A stretch of 64,000 nt of DNA from Candidatus Hydrogenedentota bacterium (GCA_029556545.1 JAKQEQ010000017.1:1-64000), one strand, 5' to 3'. Counted from the first letter of the stretch, positions 25,359-34,719 are shown. Made by a program: numbers and translations. Notes: generated by a model from the sequence alone, not told the origin.

Positions 25359-26804
25359 ATGCACGGAGAGAACGGGCAGGAAATCAGTGTAGGAATGTTG
25401 CTGCGGCGCATGGCCGTGTTACTCACGCTGAGTATCTCCGTAGCGGTGGGCGCCGCGTACATCGGCCTCGAAATGCACCAATGCGTCGCCGTGGGCGTCT
25501 TTCTGGCCATCATTCTCGGCACGCTCTTTTTCTGGACCTTCCGCCTCGCCATCGCGTTCATAGGCGTCGCCGTGCTCATCTTTACGAAGTCCCTCAACAT
25601 CCCCCAGTTCGTCGAATCCTCGGCCCTCCCCGTAATCCTCTTCTTGGCCGGTATGATGATCATCGTGGGCGCCCTGCGCGACCTCGGCTTCTTCACTTGG
25701 GTCGTTCAGGTAATCGTCTCCATGCCGCGCATTACCGGCATAAAATTCATTGTCGCGGTCTCCGTGACCTCCGCGCTCCTCGCCTGCGCCGTGGACGAGG
25801 TAACCTCGATAATCTTTATCTCCGCGCTCGTGTTTCAGGTCTGCGACCGGCTGAAACTGAATCCCATGCCCTATATCATCATCTGCGTCCTCTGCACCAA
25901 CGTCGGCAGTGCGGGCACCATGCTGGGGAACCCCGTCGGCATCTACATCGGTACCCAGGCCGGCCTCGCCTTCCAGGACTTCATTGTCTGGGCGTTTCCG
26001 GTCATGCTGGTAGCGCTGGCCGTCACGGTAATCGTCACGGTGCTCTGGTATCGCAGCGAACTCCGGCTCTTTGACGAGCGCCTGCGCGAACGCCTCAGCC
26101 GCAACCTCAGCCTCGCGCCCCGCGTCGAAGTCCCCTATCGCAGCGGCCTCATCCTGCTTACCCTCACCATCGCCTTTATCGCGTCGCACCACCCCCTTGA
26201 AAAGGCGCTCGGCCTCTCGCCCAACAGCATCCTTCTCATCGCGCCGCTGGTCTGCTCCGGCATCATCATGATCCTCAAGCGCGAGCGCGCCCGACATTAT
26301 GTCGAGGCCGAGGTGGACTGGTGGACCCTGCTCTTCTTCATGCTCCTCTTCGCCATCGCCGGAACGCTCGAACACACAGGCGTCACCGAGTTCGCCGCCC
26401 ACAAACTTGCCCAGGGGTTCGGCCGCTCCGTGACCGTACTCGTGCCCGTCATCATGGCCACCACCGCGATCGGCTCGGCCTTTGTTGACAACGTCATCTT
26501 CGTCGCCGCGTTCAGCCCCGTCATCAAGGAGCTCGGCAAGGAAGTCACCGCCATGCCCCTGTGGTGGGCCCTCTTGTTCGGCGCGTGTTTCGGTGGCAAC
26601 ATCACCATGATCGGCAGCACCGCGAACATTGTCGCCTTGGGATTACTCGAAAAGCACAGCCGCACCAGCGTACAATTCTTCCAGTGGTTCAAGATCGGCG
26701 CGGCTTCCGCGCTGGTCGCCTGTCTCGTCGCCTGGGTGCTGCTTATGTTCCTGGCGCCATACATGCCGGAAATTGCCGCCCATGCGGCGGTCGGCGGCCA
26801 CTGA
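25359..26804 (+). CDS. SLC13/ArsB/NhaD-superfamily ion transporter
   Basis: 481 aa with about 11-12 membrane helices. Two inverted-repeat signature regions are visible: ACAVDEVTSIIFISALV with NVGSAGTMLGNPVGIYIG, and AFVDNVIFVAAFSPVIKELG with GACFGGNITMIGSTANIVALG. These hairpins are characteristic of the ArsB/NhaD/CitMHS group of the ion-transporter superfamily in the inner membrane. Substrate (Na+/H+ exchange, dicarboxylate, arsenite or sulfate) cannot be read from sequence alone; the preceding EIIA-CBS protein suggests regulated transport. TAAGGAG lies 12 bases upstream of the ATG. Confidence 0.85.
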   Translation: MHGENGQEISVGMLLRRMAVLLTLSISVAVGAAYIGLEMHQCVAVGVFLAIILGTLFFWTFRLAIAFIGVAVLIFTKSLNIPQFVESSALPVILFLAGMMIIVGALRDLGFFTWVVQVIVSMPRITGIKFIVAVSVTSALLACAVDEVTSIIFISALVFQVCDRLKLNPMPYIIICVLCTNVGSAGTMLGNPVGIYIGTQAGLAFQDFIVWAFPVMLVALAVTVIVTVLWYRSELRLFDERLRERLSRNLSLAPRVEVPYRSGLILLTLTIAFIASHHPLEKALGLSPNSILLIAPLVCSGIIMILKRERARHYVEAEVDWWTLLFFMLLFAIAGTLEHTGVTEFAAHKLAQGFGRSVTVLVPVIMATTAIGSAFVDNVIFVAAFSPVIKELGKEVTAMPLWWALLFGACFGGNITMIGSTANIVALGLLEKHSRTSVQFFQWFKIGAASALVACLVAWVLLMFLAPYMPEIAAHAAVGGH

Positions 26805-26816
26805 ATTCGGTCTCGC

Positions 26817-26885
26817 CGGGCGGATTCCCCGCCCGTAAGCGGATGCGGAACGGACCATAGGAACGCCGCAGGCGGATAAGCCGCC
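26817..26885. other. Two short GC palindromes after the transporter gene
   Basis: CGGGCGG-ATTCC-CCGCCCG (26817-26835) and GGCGG-ATAAG-CCGCC (26871-26885) are perfect inverted repeats in the 104-base gap before sodB. Neither is followed by a T-run, so they may be REP-like elements or factor-independent pausing hairpins. Confidence 0.55.
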
Positions 26886-26908
26886 CGGCACAGCATGGGG
26901 GACCGATT

Positions 26909-27499
26909 ATGGCCATTGTATTGCCGTCGCTGCCGTATGCCATGAATGCGCTCGAACCGGTCATCAGCGCCGAAACCATCGAGTTCCATCACGGCAAGCA
27001 CCACCAGGCGTATGTGACGAACCTCAACAAGTTGATTGACGGCACGTCGGACGCCGACAAGCCGCTCGAGGCCATTGTCCTGGCTTCGGAAGGCGCCGTC
27101 TTCAACAACGCCGCCCAAGTCTGGAACCACACGTTCTACTGGGACGGCCTCTCTCCCGAAGTGACCGCGCCCGAGAGCGCCCTCGCGGAAGCCATCGCGC
27201 GCGACTTCGGTTCGCTGGCCGCGCTCCAGGATCAACTGGCGAACACCGCGACGACGCAATTCGGCTCCGGATGGGCGTGGCTCGTCCTGGACGCCGGCAC
27301 GCTCAAGGTCACGAAGACCTCGAACGCCGATCTGCCGACGAAACACGGCCAGACAGCGCTATGGACCATCGACGTGTGGGAACACGCCTACTACATCGAT
27401 TACCGCAACGCCCGACCCAAGTATGTCGAAGCCGTGCTCGCGAATCTGGTCAATTGGCGCTTCGTCTCCGAAAATTACGCCCGCGCCCTCACAACTTGA
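26909..27499 (+). CDS. sodB: Superoxide dismutase [Fe/Mn]
   Basis: 196 aa, the usual length. It converts superoxide to oxygen and hydrogen peroxide. The N-terminal LPYAMNALEPVISAETIEFH (ligand His27) is present, as are FNNAAQVWNHTFYW (ligand His), WLVLDAG and DVWEHAYYIDYRN (ligand Asp and His). The AAQVWNHTFYW form is typical of the iron-type enzymes, but metal choice is not certain. No signal peptide, so cytoplasmic. Confidence 0.95.
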   Translation: MAIVLPSLPYAMNALEPVISAETIEFHHGKHHQAYVTNLNKLIDGTSDADKPLEAIVLASEGAVFNNAAQVWNHTFYWDGLSPEVTAPESALAEAIARDFGSLAALQDQLANTATTQFGSGWAWLVLDAGTLKVTKTSNADLPTKHGQTALWTIDVWEHAYYIDYRNARPKYVEAVLANLVNWRFVSENYARALTT

Positions 27500-27505
27500 C
27501 CGACG

Positions 27506-29518
27506 CTACGGCTCGATCACCAGGACATTGTGGATGGCCAGACCGGAAATCCGCGCGGTCAGCACGCCATCGCGCCAGGTCCATTCCAGTCCGGCTTCAT
27601 CCGGCGCGAGATAACAGCGGCGCGGTCGCTCATCGATCGGTACGGTCACAGTAAACGGACCGGTGTCGGGAACGTGCTCGACGGTATGGCGGTTCGGCGC
27701 CAGATACCCCGCCGCGCCCCGGTTCACGAACTGGACCAGCAATCTCCCGTCTCGTTGCCGCGCCGCCATCTCGATCCACCAAGGGCCTTCGATCCGGATC
27801 AGGCCCGGCGCGTCGAGCGCCTGGAACACGTCCCCGATAAACCGGCGCAGCCGCGGATAATGCGACTGGTGGTAGCTGCGAAAGACGGGGCCGTGCACCG
27901 CCGCAACCGCGCCGTCGCCGACGCGGTTCAGCGTAGCTGCTGCCGTGTCCCGTTGATTCAATTCCGGTTCCTGCTGGTACAAGAGCGGGGCCAGGGCGCG
28001 CGCCGTCGTTAGCGTCACCGCCTGGAACACGCCGCCGACCGTCGCCGCCCCGTTGTCCGCGGGAACCCAGCCGCCGTGTTGTTCCCCGGCGCGCGGCGCC
28101 ACGCCCGCGACCTCGCCGTACTGCTCGGCGACGTGCGCCCCGCTGATCAGCAAGCGCCCGCCCCGGCGCACGTACTCGCCAAGCGCTTCCTTCACCGTGT
28201 TCGGCACGTGTTCCTGTTCGGCGACCACGACCGCCTTATACGCGCCCAGCCGTTCGAGCAGCGCCCGTTCGTTCAGGATATCCACGCTGTACCCGCTTTC
28301 GAGCAGCGCGTGCAGCGCGCCTTCCATCGCCTGGTTCGCCGCCGCGAAATTGAACAGCGGGTCGTTGTGCATGTAGTAGGACGACTCGCTGTGCAGCAAC
28401 GCCACCTGCGGCACGGTCTGCGTATTGAGGCAATACTCCTGCCGCTTCCGGCAGAACGCGGCAACCTGCCCGAGCAGTTCCTGATGCCAGCGCGTAAGCC
28501 GTCCCGAACGCTGCGGGGTGTTATAGATGAATACCGAACCGCCCTGCGTCAACACCACCGACACCTCCTGACACAGGTGCGGCGTCGCCTTGAACGTCCA
28601 GCCCTGGCCGCCCGTGTTCAGGAAACTCCACGCCATGAGGTCCCACGGCATGCCGCGGCTTGATATAAATCGCGCCTCCGCGCACGCGCGCTCCGCGCCG
28701 AACGAGGGGTCGAAATCCCCGCTGAGGTAGTCGATGGGCGCCTCGACCGACTCCGGCTGCCGCACGCTGTACATCCAGTTGCTCGTCACCATGCAGGCGG
28801 GCTTGAGGTCGTGCACCGCGTTCACCACGTTGGTCACGTGCCGCGTGAACAGACCCCGGTGAAAGGCCAGCCAGTCATACCAGTGCGGCTCGCCCGCTTT
28901 CTTTGGAATCTCGGCGACGCCCGACGCCTGGGTAAACGCCGCCTTGCAGCGTTCGCACCAGCAAGGATGACTCGCCCAGTTTTCGCCGTCAATCCACATC
29001 CCGTCGATGTCGTACTCACGGACTACTTCGAGCAACTGCGGAATCATGAGTTCGTCGTCATACCCGCTCGTGCGGCACGTGTTGTTCGGGTCGGGCTTCC
29101 CCTCCGCGTTGATCCGCGCCCACTCCGGGCGCACCTCGATGGCGCGCGTGTCCCACACGCCCGAGTAGTGAATCGACAGGGGAATGCCCATGTCGCGCGT
29201 GACGTCGCGCCATACCCGCAGCGCGTCGCCCACGATGCCCGGCGATGACGAACCCACCTTCGTGGGATATCCCGTATAACCGGGATGCCCCTTGCAGTCG
29301 TACTGCACGAAGTCCGGCTTCACGATCTCGAGCATCTCGCGAATATGTTCGTAGGTCGTTTCCCGCCCGAGCTCCGTGTCGCCCGCGTTCGGGTGCAGGT
29401 CGTAGTGCAAACCGAAGAACGCGGTCTCGTGCCAATTCTCCGCAGCCATCGCAACGCCTCCCGCAAGCGCCAACAGCGCCATAACCAGACCGCAAACTCT
29501 CCCCGAACAATACCACAT
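27506..29518 (-). CDS. Secreted glycoside hydrolase-like protein (alpha-L-fucosidase/GHL-type TIM barrel with glutamine-amidotransferase-like domain)
   Basis: 670 aa. A signal peptide (CGLVMALLALAGGVAMAAEN) is followed by a TIM barrel with the fucosidase-like phrases TAFFGLHYDLHPNAGDTELG, VQYDCKGHPGYTG, ARINAEGKPDPNNTCRTSGY and YDIDGMWIDGENWAS, the last carrying a probable catalytic Asp. Residues ~410-480 (VAEQEHVPNTVKEALGEYVR, GGRLLISGAH) resemble the beta-galactosidase trimerisation/GATase-like fold. The C-terminus is a beta-sandwich. Substrate unknown. The ATG at 29518 has GGAGG eight bases upstream. The next gene upstream on this strand ends only about 50 bases away, so co-transcription is likely. 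Confidence 0.75.
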   Translation of the reverse strand: MWYCSGRVCGLVMALLALAGGVAMAAENWHETAFFGLHYDLHPNAGDTELGRETTYEHIREMLEIVKPDFVQYDCKGHPGYTGYPTKVGSSSPGIVGDALRVWRDVTRDMGIPLSIHYSGVWDTRAIEVRPEWARINAEGKPDPNNTCRTSGYDDELMIPQLLEVVREYDIDGMWIDGENWASHPCWCERCKAAFTQASGVAEIPKKAGEPHWYDWLAFHRGLFTRHVTNVVNAVHDLKPACMVTSNWMYSVRQPESVEAPIDYLSGDFDPSFGAERACAEARFISSRGMPWDLMAWSFLNTGGQGWTFKATPHLCQEVSVVLTQGGSVFIYNTPQRSGRLTRWHQELLGQVAAFCRKRQEYCLNTQTVPQVALLHSESSYYMHNDPLFNFAAANQAMEGALHALLESGYSVDILNERALLERLGAYKAVVVAEQEHVPNTVKEALGEYVRRGGRLLISGAHVAEQYGEVAGVAPRAGEQHGGWVPADNGAATVGGVFQAVTLTTARALAPLLYQQEPELNQRDTAAATLNRVGDGAVAAVHGPVFRSYHQSHYPRLRRFIGDVFQALDAPGLIRIEGPWWIEMAARQRDGRLLVQFVNRGAAGYLAPNRHTVEHVPDTGPFTVTVPIDERPRRCYLAPDEAGLEWTWRDGVLTARISGLAIHNVLVIEP

Positions 29519-29570
29519 AGTTGTAGCCTCCCAAGCCAGGCGAGCACATTCGCTTGTGCCCACTCTGTTG

Positions 29571-31949
29571 TCAGCCGGGATTGCGCTCCCGCCATTCCCG
29601 GCCATCCATCGATACTATCGTATCCTCTTCCGTTGACCGGATCCGCCATTCCTGTCCACAAGCGTCAGCAAATATCACAGCGCCGTCCTCGCGCACCGCC
29701 GCCGCATACGGCGCTTCCTTCTCGCCAAGTACTTGCAGTACCGTGACGAACCGCGCGCTCCGTCCCTGTTGACGCCGCAATACGAACGGCGTCCGCGAAT
29801 CCGACCCGATTGGCCCCGGCCCGGTTCCGGTCCAAACCTCCCCGGCGTCGAGCAACACAACGTGGAGCCGTGCGCCCTCGCGGAGCCGAACCTCGAACAC
29901 GGACGCCGCCGACGCTCGCCGCAAGTCTCGCATTTCGCGGTAGCCCGGCGCATCCGAGTTCAATCGTTGCGGTTGTGGCCGGTCTCCCGCGTGCCACGCC
30001 GAAGCGTCCCGCGAAGGCCGGGACCGCGCCACCGCCCCGACCGAAGGTCTCCCACTCGTGGCACGGGCGTCCCGCCCGTGATTCAAGACATGGGCAAGAT
30101 GCCCATGCCACCCTTGCTGTGGCCGGTCTCCCGCTTTGTGTTGTGGCCGGTCTCCCGCGTGCCACGCCGAAGCGTCCCGCGAAGGCCGGGACCGCGCCAC
30201 CGCCCCGACCGAAGGTTTCCCCTCCCATGTCATCTTGTCGCCGAAGTGCAGCGGCAGGTCGAATATCCGCGCCGTATCCGATACGCAATGGAATATGTCC
30301 ACCACGACATTGTCCCGGAGCATTACGGTCCGGTCCAGCGCCACGCCCGGATAAGCGTCCTCGCAGCTTGCGCGCACGAGCGACCACCCCTCCTCGGCCG
30401 CGAACGCGCGCACTGCGCCCCGTGCGGGCTGCTGGCTGGTCTCGTCCACGACGACCGTATTGTGCGCGACGGTCTGCCTGCACCAACCGGCGTGCAGGGG
30501 ATGTCCATAGGGCGCGCGCCCCGGATCGATGAGCCGGATGTCCCCCGCCGCGTAGATCACGACGTTCAGCTTCGCCGGTTGCACGTGGCCCGCCGATGCG
30601 GGGCCGTAATCGAGCAGGATCACGGTCTCGTTTGCGGCGTCCCGCAGCACGGCGAGCCCCTCGTCCGGGTCGTTCGACGAGGCCCACTCGAGCGCCGGAG
30701 GCGGCTCCGGCAGCGCCTCGACGCCCCAGAACAGGGCCAACGCCGCCGCTTCGAGCCCCAGCGCGCGCGATTCCGGCAGGTCCTCGGACTTGTGCAGGAT
30801 CGCCTCGCCCTCGGGGCGCGCGCCGGCGAACGCGGCATAGCGCGGGTCGCCATAGCGCCGATGCGCCACTTCGTAGTACCAGCGGTCGTCGGACAACGCC
30901 AGCCGGTCGCTGTCCTGTAGCGGCGCGAACGTCGCGTCGGGCAACAGGCCCCGCACAGGCGCGTCAAACATGCCGCGCACCTTCGGAAGCGCGTAGCAAT
31001 CGATTCCGGCGCGGGCCGCCGCCTCGAACAGGTAGACATACGCGTTGAGCGCGTACCAGTGATAGATGGGCGCGAGTTCGTGCCAGAGGCCGCTCGGCAA
31101 CAGCGAGTGCTCGAGTTGGAACAGCAGTCCGGACTGCCCGTTCAGCGCCCGGTCCACGAGCGCGCGGTCGCCGAGCAGGAACCCCGTCAGGCCGATGGCC
31201 GCGTTATGCCACGCCTGCCAGTTGGACCGGCCTGAGTCCCGCGCGCGAACCACCCGGACCATGGGCCGCAGCAGCCGCGCCGCGATCCGCTCCCGGTCCA
31301 CCTCCGAGAAACACGGCGCATCGTAAACAAGGTCGTATCCCGCGACGATATGACACAGGATCACCGCCTCGTCGAGCGTCTGCGCGAAGAGCCGCGCGCC
31401 GCGCCGGCTCCACGTCCCGCTTTTCGTGTGCTTCCACAGCCTCGGGTAAAAAGAGGCGTATTCGAGCAGGATTTCGCGCACCCGTTCCGCGTAGGCCGCC
31501 CGCGCCTCGATGGCGTACGCCATGCCCAGCGTCTGCACCCCGCGCAGCCAATAGCCATGGCGCATGCCCGTGTACGCCTCGTCATAGGGACTGCCCCGGT
31601 ACACCCGGCCCGTCCTCGGGTCGACGTGTTCCGTCGGGCCGCGGGGCACGAGCCGGTTCCCGGCCTCGCCCACGTACCAGTGCGACCACTGTCCCCCCGC
31701 CCGCGGGATGTCCAGCGGCGCGGCGGCGATGGCGTCGGCCTCCGCCACGAGCGCGTCCCGCACCTGCGCCGCCCACGGATCGCGCGCCACCCGCGCCCGA
31801 AGCGCCTCGCGCTCCGCCGGCGTCAAGAGAATGCGCGGTCGCTCCATCGCGATCGCCACGGGCAGCGATCGCGGCGGCGCCAAGTCAGCCCCCGCAGCCG
31901 ACATCCAGGCCGCCAGCAGCCACGCGCCCAGGAAATACGGCATCGCCAT
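29571..31949 (-). CDS. Secreted heparinase II/III-like polysaccharide lyase carrying in-frame repeat insertions
   Basis: About 792 aa. Signal peptide (PYFLGAWLLAAWMSAAGA), then an alpha-helical (α/α)n barrel (RILLTPAEREALRARV ... NWQAWHNAAIGLTGFLLGD ... LPSGLWHELAPIYHWYAL) and a C-terminal beta-sandwich typical of heparinase II/III-type lyases (DYGPASAGHVQPAKLNVVIY, HNTVVVDETSQQ). Such enzymes cleave uronic-acid polysaccharides by beta-elimination. Two 82-base repeat units at 29972-30221 are read in frame and add about 83 low-complexity residues (two copies of SVGAVARSRPSRDASAWHAG). The repeats fall in a loop of the beta-domain, and the frame continues beyond them with plausible strands. Confidence 0.75.
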   Translation of the reverse strand: MAMPYFLGAWLLAAWMSAAGADLAPPRSLPVAIAMERPRILLTPAEREALRARVARDPWAAQVRDALVAEADAIAAAPLDIPRAGGQWSHWYVGEAGNRLVPRGPTEHVDPRTGRVYRGSPYDEAYTGMRHGYWLRGVQTLGMAYAIEARAAYAERVREILLEYASFYPRLWKHTKSGTWSRRGARLFAQTLDEAVILCHIVAGYDLVYDAPCFSEVDRERIAARLLRPMVRVVRARDSGRSNWQAWHNAAIGLTGFLLGDRALVDRALNGQSGLLFQLEHSLLPSGLWHELAPIYHWYALNAYVYLFEAAARAGIDCYALPKVRGMFDAPVRGLLPDATFAPLQDSDRLALSDDRWYYEVAHRRYGDPRYAAFAGARPEGEAILHKSEDLPESRALGLEAAALALFWGVEALPEPPPALEWASSNDPDEGLAVLRDAANETVILLDYGPASAGHVQPAKLNVVIYAAGDIRLIDPGRAPYGHPLHAGWCRQTVAHNTVVVDETSQQPARGAVRAFAAEEGWSLVRASCEDAYPGVALDRTVMLRDNVVVDIFHCVSDTARIFDLPLHFGDKMTWEGKPSVGAVARSRPSRDASAWHAGDRPQHKAGDRPQQGWHGHLAHVLNHGRDARATSGRPSVGAVARSRPSRDASAWHAGDRPQPQRLNSDAPGYREMRDLRRASAASVFEVRLREGARLHVVLLDAGEVWTGTGPGPIGSDSRTPFVLRRQQGRSARFVTVLQVLGEKEAPYAAAVREDGAVIFADACGQEWRIRSTEEDTIVSMDGREWRERNPG
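29972..30221. repeat. Two 82-base copies of the GGCCGGTCTCCCGC dispersed repeat, 168 bases apart, inside a coding region
   Basis: Unit 1 (29972-30053) and unit 2 (30140-30221) differ at one base. Each runs from GTTGTGGCCGGTCTCCCGC to CGACCGAAGGT(C/T)TCCC. Between them lies a different palindrome-rich segment (CACGGGCGTCCCGCCCGTG, then CATGGGCAAGATGCCCATG). The 168-base period keeps the reading frame of the lyase. Confidence 0.9.
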
Positions 31950-32007
31950 TGTCCTGTTCTCCAGAATGTGGCATAGTGGGCACAGCATACAGAACACGAG
32001 GGCGAAC

Positions 32008-32949
32008 ATGGAACAGGACACGCTGCCGGGACCGCCGCGCATCCAGATACAGACGCAGGCAGGCTGTAACGGGCGCTGCGTATTCTGCCCGAACGAGGCC
32101 GTATTGGAGTCCGGTCTCGATCATGGCCGCATGTCCCTCGAACTCTTTCACAAAATCATTGACGAACTCGCGGAAACGCGCCCCCGCCGCATCTTGCCGT
32201 ACCTCCAGAATGAGCCGCTGAACGACAAGCGCATGCCCGATCTTGTCCACTACATCGCCGAACGGCTCCCGGACACCACCACGCTGATTACCACGAACGG
32301 GACCGGCCTCAGCGAGGAAATGGGCGATCAACTCATCGACGCCGGCCTCAAGCGCGTCAAAGTAAGCCTGCAATCGCTGGACGACGCCACGAACCGCGAG
32401 ATCATGGGATATGACGCGCGGAAAGTCATCGACAACGTCATCGCGTTCAACCGGCTGATCCGCGCGAAGCGCTCCCAACTCGACCTGCGCGTGTCCATGG
32501 TCGTCACGGCGAAAAACGAAGGGGAAATCGACGAGGCGCGGCGGTTCTGGAAGCGCCATGGGGTGCGGCTGGTCACATCGGTCCTCGAAAATCGCGGCGG
32601 CTTTGTCACGGATGCCGCGACGCTGAACGCGGGCCGGCCCATGAAGCCCATGAGCCACTGCATCCGCCCCTCGCGCGAGATGTGCGTGCTCTTCAACGGG
32701 CAGGTGGTCCTCTGCTGCGTCGACTGGTTCCGCACGGTCATCGCGGGCGACCTCAGCGCCGAGTCCGTCCGCGCCGTCTGGAACAGCCCGGTCTACCGCC
32801 GCATCCGCGAGGGCTTCGCCGAGGACGACGTCGCGAAACTCCCGGAAATCTGCCGCAACTGCACCGAAAGCGCCACGCCCGACGCACACCGCCGGGGTTT
32901 CACCGCCATGTTGAAGCGCATGCGCCGCGCCGTCCTCGCCCGCGCCTGA
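32008..32949 (+). CDS. Radical SAM protein with C-terminal SPASM-like cysteines
   Basis: 313 aa. The cluster motif C-NGR-C-VF-C near residue 18 binds the 4Fe-4S cluster that cleaves S-adenosylmethionine. PYLQNEPLNDKRM, TLITTNGTGLSEE and KRVKVSLQSLDD are typical barrel strands. The C-terminal region (CVLFNGQVVLCCVDWF, GDLSAESVRAVWNSP, ICRNCTES) matches a SPASM/twitch domain for extra Fe-S clusters. Such proteins modify peptides, proteins or small molecules; no precursor is adjacent. The start at 32008 has GAGGG seven bases upstream. It is transcribed away from the lyase gene across a 58-base gap. Confidence 0.88.
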   Translation: MEQDTLPGPPRIQIQTQAGCNGRCVFCPNEAVLESGLDHGRMSLELFHKIIDELAETRPRRILPYLQNEPLNDKRMPDLVHYIAERLPDTTTLITTNGTGLSEEMGDQLIDAGLKRVKVSLQSLDDATNREIMGYDARKVIDNVIAFNRLIRAKRSQLDLRVSMVVTAKNEGEIDEARRFWKRHGVRLVTSVLENRGGFVTDAATLNAGRPMKPMSHCIRPSREMCVLFNGQVVLCCVDWFRTVIAGDLSAESVRAVWNSPVYRRIREGFAEDDVAKLPEICRNCTESATPDAHRRGFTAMLKRMRRAVLARA

Positions 32950-33193
32950 CGCTGGACGTACCCGTCCCGATCAGTAATCTCACGGTCATCCCGAAACCGC
33001 CTGAGAATTCCGAGTGACGATGTTGCTGGACACACCGGCATGCGCTATCATCGTTTCCGCGTGGGTGCGCTCGGCGCGTTGTCGGTCACGGATGCCAACG
33101 TTAGGGCAGGTGGGGCGTGAGGCCGATCAGCGCGGCGTGGTCTGCTATGGATGAAAGCACCCGCGGAAGAGCCATGCGGAAGGAATTTCGACC

Positions 33194-33940
33194 ATGAGCA
33201 CCGGTATTCGCGTGACGGTATGGAACGAGGGCGTGCACGAAAAGGAACTGCCCCGCTGCAAGGAGTTGTATCCCGACGGGATGGGCCGCGCGATCGGGCG
33301 TTACCTCGAAAAGCAGCCGGGGATCGCGTCGGTGCGCTGCGTCGAACTCGATGACCCGGACCAGGGCCTTTCGGACGATATCCTGGACACCACGGACGTG
33401 ATGACGTGGTGGGGCCACTGCGCCCACGACCGGGTCACGGACGAGAACGCGGCGAAGGTGCAGGACCGCGTATTGAACGGCATGGGCCTCGTCGTGCTGC
33501 ACTCGGGGCATATGTCGAAGCCGTTCCGGCGGCTCATGGGCACGGGCTGCATGCTGAAATGGCGCGAGTGGCGGGGCGTGGGCGAGCGCGAACGCCTCTG
33601 GGTCGTCGATCCGGCGCACCCGATCGCCGACGGCATCCCCGAATACATCGAAATCCCCCACGCGGAAATGTACGGCGAGCACTTCGACGTCCCGCAGCCG
33701 GACCAACTCGTGTTTATCAGCTGGTTCCAGGGCGGCGACGTGTTCCGCAGCGGCTGCTGCTGGCACCGGGGCCTTGGCAAGGTCTTCTACTTCCGCCCCG
33801 GCCACGAGACTTTTCCCATCTACCACCAGGAAGAGGTGCTCGAAGTTATCCGCAACGGCGCGAAATGGGCGGCGCCGACCCGCGTCCGCGGCGGCGTGCA
33901 GCGGGGCAACATCGAGCCGCCGCTGGAACAAATCTCCTGA
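33194..33940 (+). CDS. ThuA-domain protein (trehalose-utilisation-type, GATase-like fold)
   Basis: 248 aa. The start IRVTVWNEGVHEK, the DVMTWWGHCAHDRV segment, MGLVVLHSGHMSKPFRRLMG and the C-terminal GLGKVFYFRPGHETFPIYH are the conserved strands and loops of the ThuA family. ThuA-type proteins act on trehalose-derived or other sugars in rhizobia; the exact reaction is not settled. There is no signal peptide. An AAGGAA site precedes the ATG. The 240 bases before it contain no gene. Confidence 0.85.
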   Translation: MSTGIRVTVWNEGVHEKELPRCKELYPDGMGRAIGRYLEKQPGIASVRCVELDDPDQGLSDDILDTTDVMTWWGHCAHDRVTDENAAKVQDRVLNGMGLVVLHSGHMSKPFRRLMGTGCMLKWREWRGVGERERLWVVDPAHPIADGIPEYIEIPHAEMYGEHFDVPQPDQLVFISWFQGGDVFRSGCCWHRGLGKVFYFRPGHETFPIYHQEEVLEVIRNGAKWAAPTRVRGGVQRGNIEPPLEQIS

Positions 33941-33964
33941 CAAGAGAGCAGGACGAAGCCCATA

Positions 33965-34690
33965 CTACAAGTGCAATGGCCCCAGCCGCCCGAGGTGGTG
34001 CTGGACCAGCGTGGCCGCGACGATGGCGGCGGTCTCCGCGCGGAAAGTGGTCGTTCCGAGGCTGATGGGGCGCGCGCCGCGTTCAAGCGCCGCGCGGATT
34101 TCCTCCGGCGTGAAGTCGCCCTCGGGGCCGATGAGAAGCGTCACCTCCGCGCCGCTGAGGGCCCGCGCCAGAGGAACGGGAGGCCCCTCGATTGCGGCGA
34201 CGATCAGGTCGCCGGACGCATCGCGCAGCACCTCCGCCAACGACGGCGCCACGACGAATTCGGGCAGCCAGAGGCGACCGCACTGTTTGCACGCCTCGAC
34301 GCCGATGCGGTCCCACTTCGGGTTGACGCGCGGCGCGCGTTCCGAGCGGTCGGCGCGGAAAAAGAGGAATCGGTCCACGCCCAATTCCGTGCCGATGCGC
34401 ACCAGCAACTCGACCGCCTTGTCCTGGTGCAGCCACGCCTGCGCGAGGGTGACGGCGGGCGCGGGGCGGGGCGCGCGCCGTTCCTCTTCGACGGCCACCA
34501 CGACGTCGCGCCGGTCCATCCGCGCGACCGCACCGACGAGTTCGCGGCCTTGGCCGTCAAGCAGCGCGACGCGGTCGCCTACGCGCAGCCGCAGGACCTT
34601 CAGCGCGTGGCGCGCTTCCTCGGGCGGCAACGCGACCTCGCCCGCGCCGGGCGTGTCGGCGGGCACATAAAAGCGATGCAGATGCGGCAT
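33965..34690 (-). CDS. rsmE: 16S rRNA (uracil1498-N3)-methyltransferase
   Basis: 241 aa. RsmE methylates U1498 of 16S rRNA using S-adenosylmethionine through a trefoil-knot SPOUT fold. Visible family marks are the N-terminal PUA-like part (HRFYVPAD ... HALKVLRLRVGDRVALLDG), QDKAVELLVRIGTELGVDRF and the knot motifs LLIGPEGDFTPEEI and ISLGTTTFRAETAAI. It is convergent with the ThuA gene. Confidence 0.93.
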   Translation of the reverse strand: MPHLHRFYVPADTPGAGEVALPPEEARHALKVLRLRVGDRVALLDGQGRELVGAVARMDRRDVVVAVEEERRAPRPAPAVTLAQAWLHQDKAVELLVRIGTELGVDRFLFFRADRSERAPRVNPKWDRIGVEACKQCGRLWLPEFVVAPSLAEVLRDASGDLIVAAIEGPPVPLARALSGAEVTLLIGPEGDFTPEEIRAALERGARPISLGTTTFRAETAAIVAATLVQHHLGRLGPLHL

Positions 34691-34719
34691 GTTCCTCCGT
34701 CATTGTCGCGAGGCGGGCG

